A stretch of 64,000 bases of DNA from assembly GCA_001636815.1 (NCBI GenBank), contig AZHD01000007.1:843077-907076 (forward strand). The letters run 5' to 3'. This document shows positions 23,476 through 34,420 of this stretch, in pieces. The number at the start of each line of letters is the position of its first letter. The first letter of the stretch is position 1. The translations under genes were made by a program, and so were the position numbers. Under the pieces are notes generated by a model. It made no database searches. It was not told where the DNA came from and was given only the letters and a program-made list of their open reading frames with translations. Origin of the DNA: Niveomyces insectorum RCEF 264. Taxonomy: Eukaryota > Ascomycota > Sordariomycetes > Hypocreales > Cordycipitaceae.

Positions 23476-24800
23476 GTTTGTTCTTCGACGGGACGAACTG
23501 GATTCAAATAGTTTGTTGAAGGTTTTGGGTGCTTGATTCGACGATGGGGATTATCGTCCGTTTGCTCTCTCGACTTCTTTTGTCTATCAAGCATTGCAGA
23601 CGTGGAAATGCATCTCGGGCGTTAAATGCGGGCACCAATGATAGGGAAGGCAATTCTAACGCCGTTCGACCGACCTACGGAGCACGAAGAGTGCAAACTA
23701 AGTGAGGAGCTCCGTGCCGCCAATTCGTGGGTTTAATGGACCGCATCTCGGTATAAGCCCGAACGGCTGTGCACCGCTGCGATGTCCGACAAGTTGTCAC
23801 GGTTATGAACCTTCAATCTAGATCGGAGGCATGTCGCCAGAGCCACCTTAGAATACAATTTGGGACGGCTCCGAGTTGGATAGTTGGAGCTGGTAGCACC
23901 CTATAAAAAAACCTGAACACAATCTGGAGGATTACCGAGGTTACCAGATAGGCATCGATGGACAATCTGTACACTTCAGGCCAGGGCTAGTCGCGTTATT
24001 ATGCCGTACAAACCCCAGCCATCGTAGAAGAAGTCAACCGAGGTGCTGGACACCGCAGTTCCAGAAGGCGCGGGTAGGCGACTGACATATGTCCCAGGTA
24101 TATCTACAGATTACTTGTATTAGTGAGCAGTATAGAAGCGGTCGATCGACAGTAAGGAAAAAATTCCCGGTAATTGTCTATCTAGGCCATCAACTAGATG
24201 CACGGTTGCTCCAGTAGATAGTTTCAGTCACAGATCTGCACTGCGGTGAGTAGGCTTCTTTGCAGTGGCCCAAAATTGAAGAAGATTGCTATATCATTCA
24301 GGCTAGTTGGCCATGCATCAATCGACAGTGGCGTCATGTACATCTGGTTTATAGGTTCGATCGTGTAGGAACTCTTGCCTCTGAATGAAATAACCTCAAC
24401 ACCGTAGGAGACAGAACATTCAGCTTCAGCCGCCCCCCAGTCTAAAGATCGCTGCCCCGTGCCCGTCCGACTTTTCTTTGGTCTGCACAGATGAACGTAC
24501 TTCTATGGGCCCCCAGTTACTTGCCGTTCTCGTCACTTAAGCATGAAGATCAGATGCGGTTCAAAGGTGGCCCATTGCCAAGTTGATTGATTAGGGGAAG
24601 TCCCTTAATACCCATATCTGCAGGGGCAGGTTCTTTGATGCATGCCAACAAGACCGACGGCTGGGCAGAGCAAACAATAAAGTGATAAATTAAGAAAAAG
24701 ATTAAAAAAAAGAACAACAAGATTAGCGTTGTACATGATATATGCAAACATATTGGAAGGTTTTCCTTCGGTTCCTTCCACCGTTCCTAACCACGCCTGT
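23476..24800. other. Gene-free intergenic stretch, 1.3 kb
   Basis: No supported coding sequence. Base composition is more even than in coding DNA, and no repeat, tRNA or mobile-element signature is recognisable. The proximal part must contain the aldolase promoter, and the distal end the 3' UTR of the sugar-type transporter. Confidence 0.5.
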
Positions 24801-26477
24801 CTACACCGTCTCGTTCTTGTCGGGCGCCCTTGGGCTGTCCGATGATGCTTCCTCCAGAGACGGGTCCGTGATTGGGTGCTCCGCCAGCACGTCGCCATGT
24901 TCGCGATACGCCTTCTCCATCTCCCAGTTGAACGGGCTGCTTGTTGAAAAGAGCGCGTCGATGGACTCAAGCGAGCGGCCAGCAGTTTCCGGATAGACTT
25001 TTGTTTTGGTCAGCAGGATGCACTTCTTCGCAGGTGCGCCTTTTGTGGAACAAAGAAAAAGGAGGGGAGAAAACATACAGAGATAGACAATCGGAATCCA
25101 GATCAGATTCAGACCCGCAAACAAAAAGTACGTGCGGCTCTCCAACTTGCCAAACATGATGGGGTTCACCAGGGTCGTCCAGCCCACGCCAATGGCCCAG
25201 CCCGTGATGCCAAAGCCGTTGCCCTGCGCGCGCATGTCTGACGACCAGATCTCCGTCGGCACCAAAAACGCCACCGTGCCCCACGTCGCCGCGTAGCCCA
25301 GGTTGAACAGGAACAGCATCGTCACCGCTGCCGGCGCGTACTGGGCCGCTTTGGACGGGTGCGCGCGCGAGCCCTCGTACACGCTCGCGGCGATCAGGTT
25401 GACCGCAAACAGGCAAAACGCGCCGTACATGAGGCAGCGCCGCCGGCCCAGCCGGTCGACAATCTGCGCGCTGATGATGGTCCCCACGATGCCGATGGTG
25501 TTGATGCCGCCCGCGAGGCCGTTTTGCGTCAGGTTGGTGTAGCCCGCCTGCTTCAGCAGCGTGGGCGAGTACGCCGTGACGGCCGTGATGCCCGTCCACG
25601 AGGCCATGATCTGCAGCCACAGGCAGAGCCAGGCGCGGCGGCCGAGGTGGTGGTTGGGCTTGCCGGCCACGCCGCGGCCCGCCAGGATGCGCGCAAACTG
25701 CAGCGGCGTGCTCTTTTGGCTCTCCTTGGCGACGGCGACGATTTCCAGAAACTCGCGGTGCACGGCTTCGTCGTAGCCGCCACGGACCTGCTGGAGCACG
25801 GTGCGGGCCTCGTCGATGCGGCCGACGGACGCGAGGTAGCGCGGGCTGTCGGGCAGCAACCGCACGCCCGCGAGCAGCAGCAGCGCGGGGAAACACTGAA
25901 AGGCGAGCAGGAACCGCCAGCGCACGTCGGCGTAGCCGTGGTCGACGAAGGCGAGGCCAAAGGAGATCCAGTAGGCCAGCGAGATGCCCAGGTAGTTGGC
26001 GATGAAGACGTAGCCCAGGTAGTTGCCACGGTGGTGGGCATGGGACACCTCCGACACGAGCACGGGCGTGATGCCGGTCAGGGCGCCGGTGCCGACGCCG
26101 GTGACGACACGCGCGACCAGGATGAAGTTGCTGGACTGCGTGGCGGCCTGCAGCGCGCCGCCGACGAGGGAGAAACAGGCCGCGATAAAGAGGCCGTTGA
26201 TGCGGCCGATGCGGTCCGCGGCCCAGCCACCGGCAAAGCAGCCAAAGATGCAGCCCAGGTAATAGACGGAGACAATGCCGCCCTCGTGGACGGTGCTCGT
26301 GATGGTGCCGTCGGGCAAGCCGATGCCGACCTCCTGGACGTACCGGGGCGACGAATTGACGCCGCCCATCACACCCTGGTCATAGCCTTCAAAGAAGATG
26401 CTGATGAGGGAGAAGACCTGGATGGCGATACTCAACTGGCGAGGCGAGAACCTCTTCCAGAGGGTGCTGTAGCCCAT
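24801..26477 (-). CDS. MFS sugar-porter-family transporter
   Basis: Twelve-TM sugar/H+ symporter-type protein of the plasma membrane. CDS is complement(join(24801..24997,25079..26477)), 531 aa. Motifs: FEGYDQGVMGGV in TM1, GGWAADRIGRINGL (loop 2-3), RVVTGVGTGALTGITPVL, LLPDSPRYL after TM6, DRLGRRRCLM (loop 8-9), LVPTEIWSSDMRAQG after TM10, and YPETAGRSLESID after TM12. The 81-bp intron (GTATGT, CTGAC, AAAAG) falls between TM12 and PETAGRS. Splicing gives the expected IVYLFYPETAG. The intron is a multiple of three with no in-frame stop, so retention would insert 27 residues. Substrate (hexose, pentose, quinate or similar) is unknown. Confidence 0.93.
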   Translation of the reverse strand: MGYSTLWKRFSPRQLSIAIQVFSLISIFFEGYDQGVMGGVNSSPRYVQEVGIGLPDGTITSTVHEGGIVSVYYLGCIFGCFAGGWAADRIGRINGLFIAACFSLVGGALQAATQSSNFILVARVVTGVGTGALTGITPVLVSEVSHAHHRGNYLGYVFIANYLGISLAYWISFGLAFVDHGYADVRWRFLLAFQCFPALLLLAGVRLLPDSPRYLASVGRIDEARTVLQQVRGGYDEAVHREFLEIVAVAKESQKSTPLQFARILAGRGVAGKPNHHLGRRAWLCLWLQIMASWTGITAVTAYSPTLLKQAGYTNLTQNGLAGGINTIGIVGTIISAQIVDRLGRRRCLMYGAFCLFAVNLIAASVYEGSRAHPSKAAQYAPAAVTMLFLFNLGYAATWGTVAFLVPTEIWSSDMRAQGNGFGITGWAIGVGWTTLVNPIMFGKLESRTYFLFAGLNLIWIPIVYLCMFSPLLFLCSTKGAPAKKCILLTKTKVYPETAGRSLESIDALFSTSSPFNWEMEKAYREHGDVLAEHPITDPSLEEASSDSPRAPDKNETV

Positions 26478-28950
26478 GGTTGGCCACAGGTGAACAGAGA
26501 CGAAACAATAAAGTCTGTGATAATGCCAAAAAAAAGGGTTTTTGAAAGGTGATGGAGGAGGAGGAAGAGAAAAAAGAAGTAAAAATAAAGAGAATAAAAA
26601 AGAATAAAAATAAAAGGAGAGGGAAGATGCAAGGATAATATATATCGTAAAAGTGAGGACGGCCTTCCCTACAACCGAAGCAAGCCAGGGGGGTTGGGTT
26701 CAAGTTATATACACTGGAGAGAGCACGTCTCGCTCTGCAACGTGCACTTTTTGTGGTATCCCTTTTCTCTTTCCTGCTCGTGCTGTGGTTGTGATACTGC
26801 GTATATTGTAGTCATACGCCGTTGTACCCAGCTGTAGACCAAGACGGGAGGCAAACCGAGACGCAAGCGGTTCGGAGATTGGGAAACAAGGGAATCGGGA
26901 AGATGCCAGCCGCATGTCCCCAGACGCGTCTCAGGAATACTAACCAAAGAAAAAACCAAAACAGAAACAAAAACAAAAAAGAGAGAAACCAAAAAAAAAA
27001 ACAAGCTAGCCGGGGCTCCGGATCGGACGACGAAAAGAAACAGGAAAAATAGAACCGATCTCGTGGACAACGATGGTGCTTCTGAGCTACTCAGAAACGA
27101 CCAGAGACTGCGTGGTAAACGGGCGATAGAAAGGAAGAAGAAAAACTCTCCGTCCGAACTCAAGGACAAGAAAAGGCAAACTCCCCCCTCCCCCCAGAGA
27201 CAACCATGTGGTCTCTCTGCACACGATCCTCAGAGCCGTACAACGTGGGACAACCTAAAAAAAAACCGGGCCCGTGGAGTAAGATGAGCCGGGACTGAAG
27301 ACGACGGAGAGAAAATTGTCAGACAGAATCTGGGTCACCAGAAGAAGAAAAAATAGAAAAAAAAAAAGTCAAAGGACCTGTCCACCGTCAAAGGCCTTGC
27401 GCCCCGCAATAAAAGAGGCAATAAACAGAAAATGAAAGAGACCACCGGCGCTCCGAATGCGTCCCCCGGAGTGATACCCCAGAAATGAAGTGGTTGTAGG
27501 AAGCGTGAAGCGGAGGAGGCGGCGAAAAAAGGGGGACGAGTTGTAAGCACGAAACAAAGAGCGTTTTTACCGTCGATTTGAGTTTACGGAGTTTTAGTAT
27601 TACGGAGTACGCTAGCGTCGCATACCGTTTGTAGGTGTAAGGCTAGGCCGGCCGGGGGGCGAGCGCTGTGGTGGCGGCGGCAACCCGGTAACTGCGAGCG
27701 GCAGAAACATTCGCTTAGGTCACCCGAGCAAAGAGCAGGTGATTCGTTCGTACTGCCGTGTAGCCGTGTAGCCGGAAGCGCATAGCCATGTAACCGCTTA
27801 GCAGCTTAGCCGCTCAGCCACGTCCTCCGTCATTGAAGCTCACTTGTCGTCGACGAAGACGCTGCCCCCGTGAACGACAACCCAACCACTTCGGGTCAAA
27901 GCATGTCGAAAGGGCCCGGGCACGCGGATTATGTGGAAACGGCACCTCGTGCTTCATTTCTTTTCTACGCCGGCTCTTTTTTCGTTGTCGTTTTGTCTTT
28001 GTTTTTTTGTGTTTTTTATTAATTTTTTTGTTTTTTTGCCTTTTATTCTTCTTTTCAAATGCCGACGGGGTTTGACCGTCTACACGTTAAACCAATGTGT
28101 CTCTTGCAACGGAGAGTTGCGGACGCTTTGTTTGCATTGCTGTTGCGGTTTTTCCCACAGTAGTAACTTAGACGCGGCGACATATGTCGATAGCGTCTGT
28201 GGCGGAAGCGCCCGACTTTTTGGGGGCCTGGACCCGAACGGGCGGCTCGCCTTTTGGGCAGCCCGCCCTTTTTCCCTTTTACCCTTCCGCAGGCGGTTGT
28301 TTTGGTCGCTACGGCCGCGTCGTTTCCGCGTCTGCTCTCCCGCAAACTCGTTCCTTCCCGCCGTGCAGGAAGTCGTCCCGGGTTCCCTTGCCTCCTTCCT
28401 CCTACGTTCCTTCCCTTTGTTGTCTTGCTCGTTCCAGCACCCTTTGGGGCCTAAACGGCAGCAACGAAACGGGGCACATGTGGGGGGTAGTTTGCCCAGA
28501 ACAGAGAACAATGATATAATACAAGTACAAGTACGGAGTGCGGTGAGTTACGTACTCCCCTATCAAGTAAGGTAAATACCGGGAACCGGGAACCACCCCA
28601 AAAAGTGACGACGGGCAAAATAAAGGTTCACGTGGGAACAACGTTCCAGCCCGGCCGCTTTCTTCGTTCACGCCGTCACCTTCTTTTCTTTTGGCCTTTT
28701 TTATTTTGCCCGTGTCTTTGTTCTTTTTCTTTGTTCCCCCCGTCACTTGGGCTTTGGTCACAACTACGGGAAGTCAGATTCTCAAGGCCTGCGACATAGA
28801 AAAGGAACGCCCCCTTGAATGCACCCTTGAGCTTGAGAGACTACCACAGGGGGTTGTTACCAGAACAATCAAAGTGATTGCTTCTCCGCCTTCGCAGCAC
28901 ATTTGGAAATTCGTCTCCGTTTTGTGGTTTCTCTTACACGCGGGTTTGCA
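26478..28950. other. Gene-free intergenic stretch, 2.5 kb, with purine-rich and repeat segments
   Basis: No supported gene. From 26520 to 27380 the + strand is A/G-rich with long A-runs. At 27585-27609 there are two TACGGAGTT/TACGGAGTA copies, and at 28532-28540 a TACGGAGTG. A degenerate 8-bp tandem repeat occupies 27754-27822. The last 0.3 kb is the pyrimidine-rich leader of the AnmK gene. Confidence 0.5.
27754..27822. repeat. Degenerate 8-bp tandem repeat (TAGCCGTG-like)
   Basis: Successive units read TAGCCGTG, TAGCCGGA, a 6-bp AGCGCA spacer, TAGCCATG, TAACCGCT, TAGCAGCT, TAGCCGCT, CAGCCACG. The register TAGCCNNN is kept through most of the array. Not coding by any visible criterion. Confidence 0.6.
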
Positions 28951-30370
28951 ATGGCTGGCGACGTTGGGACCAACGGCCACATCGATGGTCGGCCGTTGGA
29001 CTTTAAGGTGTTGGGCATGAACAGCGGCACATCCATGGTGAGTTTGTCTGTTGTTCTATTTTGTATGCTGGCTTGCTTGTTGAAAGGGCGCATCTTCCAC
29101 AATGGCAAAAACCTAACACCCCGTCCAGGACGGCATCGACTGCGTCTACTGCCATTTCCGCCAGGCCACGCCCGAGGCACCCATGCACTTCTCGCTGCTG
29201 AAGTACGGCGAGGTGCCTCTGGACGCCGCCCTCAAGAAGCGTGTCCTGCGCATCATCAAGTACGACAAGACGTCCGCCTCGGAGCTGTCCGAGGTCAATG
29301 TGCGGCTCGGCGAGACCTTTGCTGCCGCCGCCGCCCAGTTCTGTGCCGACAACGGCATCGACCTGCGCACCGGGGTCGACGCCATTGGCTCCCACGGCCA
29401 GACCATCTGGCTCGCCAGCATGCCCGACAAGGGCGTGCCCCGGTCCGCGCTGACCATGGCCGAAGGCACCTTCATGGCGGCCCGCACGGGCGTCACCACC
29501 GTCACCGACTTCCGCGTCGCCGACCAGGCCGCCGGCCGCCAGGGCGCGCCCCTGATTGCGTTTTTTGATGCCCTGCTCCTGCACCACCCGGGAAAGCTGC
29601 GCGCCTGCCAAAACATCGGCGGCATCGCCAACGTGTGCTTCATCCCGCCCACGGGCCCGCAGGACGCCTACGATTTCGACACGGGGCCCGGCAACGCCCT
29701 CATCGACGCCGTCGTGCGCCACTACACAAACGGCGCCCAAGAGTACGACAAGGACGGCGCCATGGGCAAGCGTGGCACCGTCGACCAGGCCATGGTGGAC
29801 GCGTTCCTGGCCCGCATCCCGTACTTTTCGTGGGATCCGCCCAAGACGACGGGCCGCGAGGTGTTCCGCGACACGCTGGCCGACGATCTCGTGCGCGAGG
29901 GCGCCGAGCGGGGCCTGTCGGCCGACGACGTCGTGGCCACGGTGACGCGCATCACGGCGCAGGCCATCGTGGACCACTGGCGGCGGTACGCGCCCCGCGA
30001 CCGCCCCGTGGACGAGGTGTTTATGTGCGGTGGCGGCGCGTACAACCCCAACATTACCGACTACATGAAGGCGCAGTTCCCGCAGGTGAAAATGTACATG
30101 CTGGACGACGCGGGCATCCCCGCGGGGGCCAAGGAGGCGGTGACGTTTGCGTGGCAGGGTATGGAGGCGCTGGTGGGCCGCAGCATTCCCGTGCCGGACC
30201 GCGTGGAGACGCGGCGGCCGTACGTGCTGGGCAAGGTCAACCCGGGCGCCAACTACCGGACGGTGATGCACAAGGGCATGCTGTTTGGTGCAGGCCGAGC
30301 GGAACTGCCGGCGGTCACGTCCATGGTCAACTACGTGGACGGCAAGGTGTTTGACAACAAGTGGGAATAG
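28951..30370 (+). CDS. Anhydro-N-acetylmuramic acid kinase (AnmK family)
   Basis: Bacterial AnmK opens the 1,6-anhydro ring of anhydro-MurNAc and phosphorylates it with ATP, in cell-wall recycling. CDS is join(28951..29037,29129..30370), 442 aa, slightly longer than bacterial AnmK (about 370). The intron (GTGAGT, CTAAC, CCAG) lies inside the signature and splicing gives GMNSGTSMDGIDCVYC. Further family motifs: DAIGSHGQTIWL, TVTDFRVADQAAGRQGAPL, CQNIGGIANV, YDFDTGPGNALID (its Asp is the family's proposed catalytic base) and EVFMCGGGAYNP. All key motifs are intact, so an active sugar kinase is likely. Fungi are not known to make MurNAc, so the true substrate is open: imported bacterial muropeptide sugar, or another 1,6-anhydrosugar. 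Bacterial ancestry is plausible. Confidence 0.93.
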
Positions 30371-30962
30371 GGACACGGGGAAGAGCAAGGAGAAGGAGGA
30401 GGAGGAGGAGGACGGGAAGGAGAGCGTTGGATGCCCGCCGCGAGTTTGGTCAGGCCAAATTTTTTTTCTTTTTTTTGTTCCAACAACTTCTTATTGCAGA
30501 CATTAGACAAAGCGGGCAGCTGGATGTGTTGGCGTTTGCCATATGAATGCGAAGCACCTTTTATTAAGTCTCTTCTTCCATTTTCCGGTTCTTTTCTCCA
30601 ATAACAAAACGTCCTACTCCATTTTTTTTGTCCGGGTTTTCGCCCATGTAATACGCTGTAGCGAGCAGCCCATTATTGTGCACCTCTGTATTCCACATTG
30701 CGCCGCTGAGCCCAATAGACGTATATTTAACGCCCCAAACCCATCCGTCAGACCTATACCGAACCTTTCAATAAAAACCAGCTTAGATATCACCAATCCA
30801 GAAATAAAGGTATAGCAGAAAAAAAAAACAAACCAGAAACCCTCGATTCTCAATCAGAAGCAAAAAAACAGATTAAAAAAAATAAACTGACAACTTGCGC
30901 ACAACGAAAAGTGATGACACTCTTGATCGCAATCAAGGGTATTGTACACACTGCGGCCGCCT
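30371..30962. other. Convergent 3' region between AnmK and Zn2Cys6 genes
   Basis: 592 bp containing the two 3' UTRs, with T-runs (30459-30475) and A-runs (30819-30828). No gene seen. Confidence 0.5.
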
Positions 30963-32959
30963 TCAGAACGACAGGTAATTGTTCGACACGGCAAACGGCC
31001 ACGTCCAGTCTTGCAAAAACTCGTCCGGAAGCTGGAACTGCATGTTCGCCATCTCGGGCGCCAGCCCCGTGGACGGCGTAACCCACCCACCCGGACCGCC
31101 CGGGCCGCCTGGGGCCCTGGGCGTGCCGTTGGATTGCTGGTGGTTCCCATACATCGACGCGGCGCCGGTATTGGGGGACGGCAGCTGCGCGGGTGCACCA
31201 CCTCCTCCACCTTCCCCCAATGGTGGTGGTGGTGGTGGTGGCAACGGCCCATCATTACCGCTTGTGCTTGGCCCAGGAGGTATGGCCGCCCCCGGGACAC
31301 CGGTGCTGTCGGTGGCCGCCGCAGCAACTGCCGCCGCCATGTTGGCGTTGGTGGTGTCCGGCCCCGTTCCAAGCTGCCCTGGGCCACCGCGCGCGCCGCC
31401 GGGAGTCGTCCCATAACCACCCACCCCTACACCCTCGGGCGAGAGCGCGGCAGCGTGCGCCGCAGCCGTGTCGGCTTGGGGGAGGCCATGGTAGCTGCCG
31501 TTGGTGTTGGTGCCGCCGTTGTTCTGTGGCTGTAGATGGGCGACGCTGTCGCGCCGCATGCTGGTGTAGTAGTCCTCGAGACGGGCCACCAAGTTGCGCA
31601 GCCGTTTGCCGGCGTTGGCGCTGCGGTACAGAAACGCTTCGAGGCTCTCCAGCAACACCGCCATGGACAGCAACAAGTCCCGCACCAGCCGGTAGGAGCT
31701 CTCCGACAGCGGGCCTTCCATGACGGTGCCCAGGATGACGCCGATGCCGCCAATATGGTAGATGAGCGGCGTGCTGATGGCGCGCATGTAGGGCTTGGGC
31801 ACCTGATGGAATGTCTGCAGGACGTTGTGCACGACAGAGCATTTTTGCTCGAGGCCGACCTCGGGCTCGAGAGACAGGTGCACCATTTCCAGCAAGGCCA
31901 TGGTGGCCTGGATGTTGGCGGCCTGGAACCCGTAAATGTCGTGCGTGGGTTCGCCCGTGGCCGGCTGCAGCTGCTTGAAGACGGGAGGCAGGGCGGCATA
32001 CAGCTCGGCGACGCGGTCTTGGCTCGACACGCGGAACGAGCCGGGCGTGGTGGTCTCGCCGAGCAGGTTGAACTTGGATCCGCGCGACCGGAGCTTGTTC
32101 AGGTTGTGCTCGAGGATGCGGTAGAGGTCGGTGGTGAAGTTCCAGCCGACGACCCAAAACGAGCGGTCGGCAGCGGGTGCGTCGGCGGTACCCGGTTCAC
32201 TGGCCTCGTCGCGCTCAAAACGGCCCGTCGGGTACGCGACCTTGGCGTGGCTCTCCTGAAAGTGGATGCAACCGTCCCAAATGATAGAGGAGTACACGTC
32301 CAGTGTATACATGGACCAGTACTGTCATTGTTAGCAAAAATAAAAAATAAAATAAAATAAAATGAAATAGAATAAAATTATATGATCTGCCTATGAGGAA
32401 AAAGAAAGAGGGGAAATCATACCAGACGCCGACGCTCTTCAACGTCAATGGGATGCAGTTCCTGCATCCAATTGGCTTCATCATGCCACTGATTGATGGC
32501 CAGCAGCGTGAAGTAGTGGCCAATGTACTTTTGCATGACGGCGATCTTGGCGTCCTGGATGCTGGCAAGGCTGAGCAGGGCCAGTGCGCGGAGATAGTCG
32601 AAATCCCGGCATTGAAGAATATCCTTGGGCAGGGCTTCTTCCGCAGCCGCGAAGAGAATCTCGGGCGGCATATCGACATAGCCGCCGCCACCGCCGCCAC
32701 CACCACCAGTCGTGCCACTACGAGCACCGAGACTAACACCGCTGATGGCACTGCCAGGGCTAGCGGAGGTGGGTCCATCAGAAGACAGGGCGCCGTCACG
32801 GGCGCGGGCCGAGGCCAGAGCGCCGGCCGCCATGATGCAGCAGAAGAAACCACGGTTGTTGACATGTTCGAAGCGGTCGAGCCGCCGTTGCAGATGGACG
32901 GGGTCAAAAAAGGGAAAGCTGGGGGCTTGTTAAGAGGGCCATCCTCACCGGTTGCTGAC

Positions 32960-33004
<45 letters not shown>

Positions 33005-33781
33005 CAACAGGGACAAATGTAAGCCCAGGGCAATACAAGGCAACGTACATGGGGAAAACGGTCTCGTTGTACACGGCGAGCAGGCGTCTGAGCGTGGGCG
33101 TCGACGTGTGCGCAAACCCTTTCCACGTCGAGCTGAGGCGCTCGTGCGGAAGCGTGCTCCCATCGTAGTCGTTGGTGGTGGTGGTGGTGGTGGCGGCGGC
33201 GTAGCCAGCGACGACGCCTGGGCCACCCGTCGTCGCCCGGCTGGCATAGGACGTGCGGCCGGCAGCAGTAGGCGACGTGATAGTCAGTGACGGCGTCGAA
33301 ACAACCGGCATGCCAGCAGTTGATGATGGAGCGTAGACAGCATAGGGGGATGTGGCGGACGGCGCTGCCTGTAGGCCGCCCTGCTGAAAGGGCTGGGGCC
33401 GCTGCTGCGGCTGCGGCTGCTGCTGCTGCTGCTGCTGCCGGTCACGCGGCAAGAGCATCAGCGTGCCGTCACCGTCCGCCGGGGGCCGTCCGGGCTGAGG
33501 CGAGCCCCGGCCGCGCCGGGAGGGCCGAGTATACGTGCAGGCAATGTCAAACTCGGCGCAGTTCCGGCACCGGCCAGACGGGTCGGCCGGGTTAGCCTGG
33601 CATTTTATGCGGCGCTTGTGACAGAAGTCGCCTGTTGCGCAGGGGTTAGGAGAACATGGGAAAAAATGAAAAAATAAAAATAAAAATAAAAAAAGAAAGA
33701 AAGAACGAAAGAAAAGGAGACACTCTGAAACGCACAAGCCTTGGAGATGCGTAGAAGCCGCTGCGGGCGCTGGGTCGACAT
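30963..33781 (-). CDS. Zn2Cys6 binuclear-cluster transcription factor
   Basis: Nuclear fungal regulator. Four exons: complement(join(30963..32321,32423..32918,33049..33631,33736..33781)), 827 aa. The zinc cluster is C16-x2-C19-x6-C26-x10-C37-x2-C40-x6-C47 (KACDFCHKRRIKC...CRNCAEFDIAC). The codon for C16 is split by intron 1 (GTGCGT donor, AACAG acceptor). A Q/P-rich linker (Q7 run) follows, then the fungal_trans region from FPFFDPVHLQRRL through CCIMAAGALASARARDG to ERRRLYWSMYTLDVYSSIIWDG, the last reconstructed across intron 3. The C-terminal 220 residues are Gly/Pro-rich and disordered, ending with an acidic/aromatic WTWPFAV segment that could be an activation motif. Intron 2 contains an A42 run on the + strand. 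Target genes are unknown; the neighbouring AnmK gene is convergent. Confidence 0.9.
32961..33002. repeat. Homopolymer A42 inside intron 2 of the Zn2Cys6 gene
   Basis: 42 consecutive A on the + strand, i.e. poly-T in the transcript sense, within the 130-bp intron 32919-33048, about 40-80 nt upstream of the acceptor. Confidence 0.95.
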
Positions 33782-34420
33782 TTACAGCACGACAGGGTTC
33801 CCGGCTATGAGGCTGCGTACGTCATGGGACGAATGCGCCAAATAGCAACCAAACCACCAAATCAAACGAGAAGTACAATCGTTCTTCTCGCGACGCCCGC
33901 CAAGGCCTTGCCCCTTTGCTTCGCCCTTCCTTTTTCACTTTTGTCGGTTCGTTGTTTGAAAGGTTCGTCGTGTTACCGATGCCACATGATCGGCGCCCAA
34001 ACGCCTGAAAAAAAAAAGGAGAGAGCCGAAAAAAAAACTCCCGAACAGAAAACAAAAACAAAACTAATAAATTGAACAAATAAGACGAAAAAGAGTGAAG
34101 AGGGCGGAGGAGGAATAGCTAGCTTGCTTTTTGCGACCGCGAGAAAGAAGACCAGGCGCGCAACGGTTCTCGGTGGGCGGGATGACTGGCGGCCCCCCCG
34201 CTGTTACTGAGCGGCTTTCCCGGGTTAGCTTCTAAAACACGTGACATTATATGTAATAATATTATCATTGGATGCCAAGAAAAACAATTAGCGGTGGTGA
34301 CGTCAAACGGCGCGGTGGTTGAAGCTTCTCATCTAGATATCCGATACAATACATCCAATACGATAAATCCAATCCCCTTTTTTTTCTTCGATTTCTTTGC
34401 TTCGTCTCCAGCACCCATAA
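33782..34420. other. Intergenic region upstream of the Zn2Cys6 gene
   Basis: 639 bp with the regulator's promoter/leader and the 3' UTR of the Fta2-like gene. It has A- and T-rich runs but no supported gene. Confidence 0.5.

Noticed and set aside
24330..24375. Possible tRNA B-box (GGTTCGATC) near 24354
   Set aside because: No acceptor stem, anticodon arm or matching A-box at the right distance.
25359..26552. 397-codon open frame antisense to the sugar transporter
   Set aside because: Composition (Ala/Arg/Asp/Gly-rich, no hydrophobic segments or motifs) is that of a reversed codon-biased gene. The opposite strand has all sugar-porter motifs.
29003..30388. 461-codon open frame antisense to AnmK
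   Set aside because: His/Val/Ala/Arg-rich shadow reading, interrupted by nothing because of GC-rich third positions; no motif, and the + strand AnmK is unambiguous.
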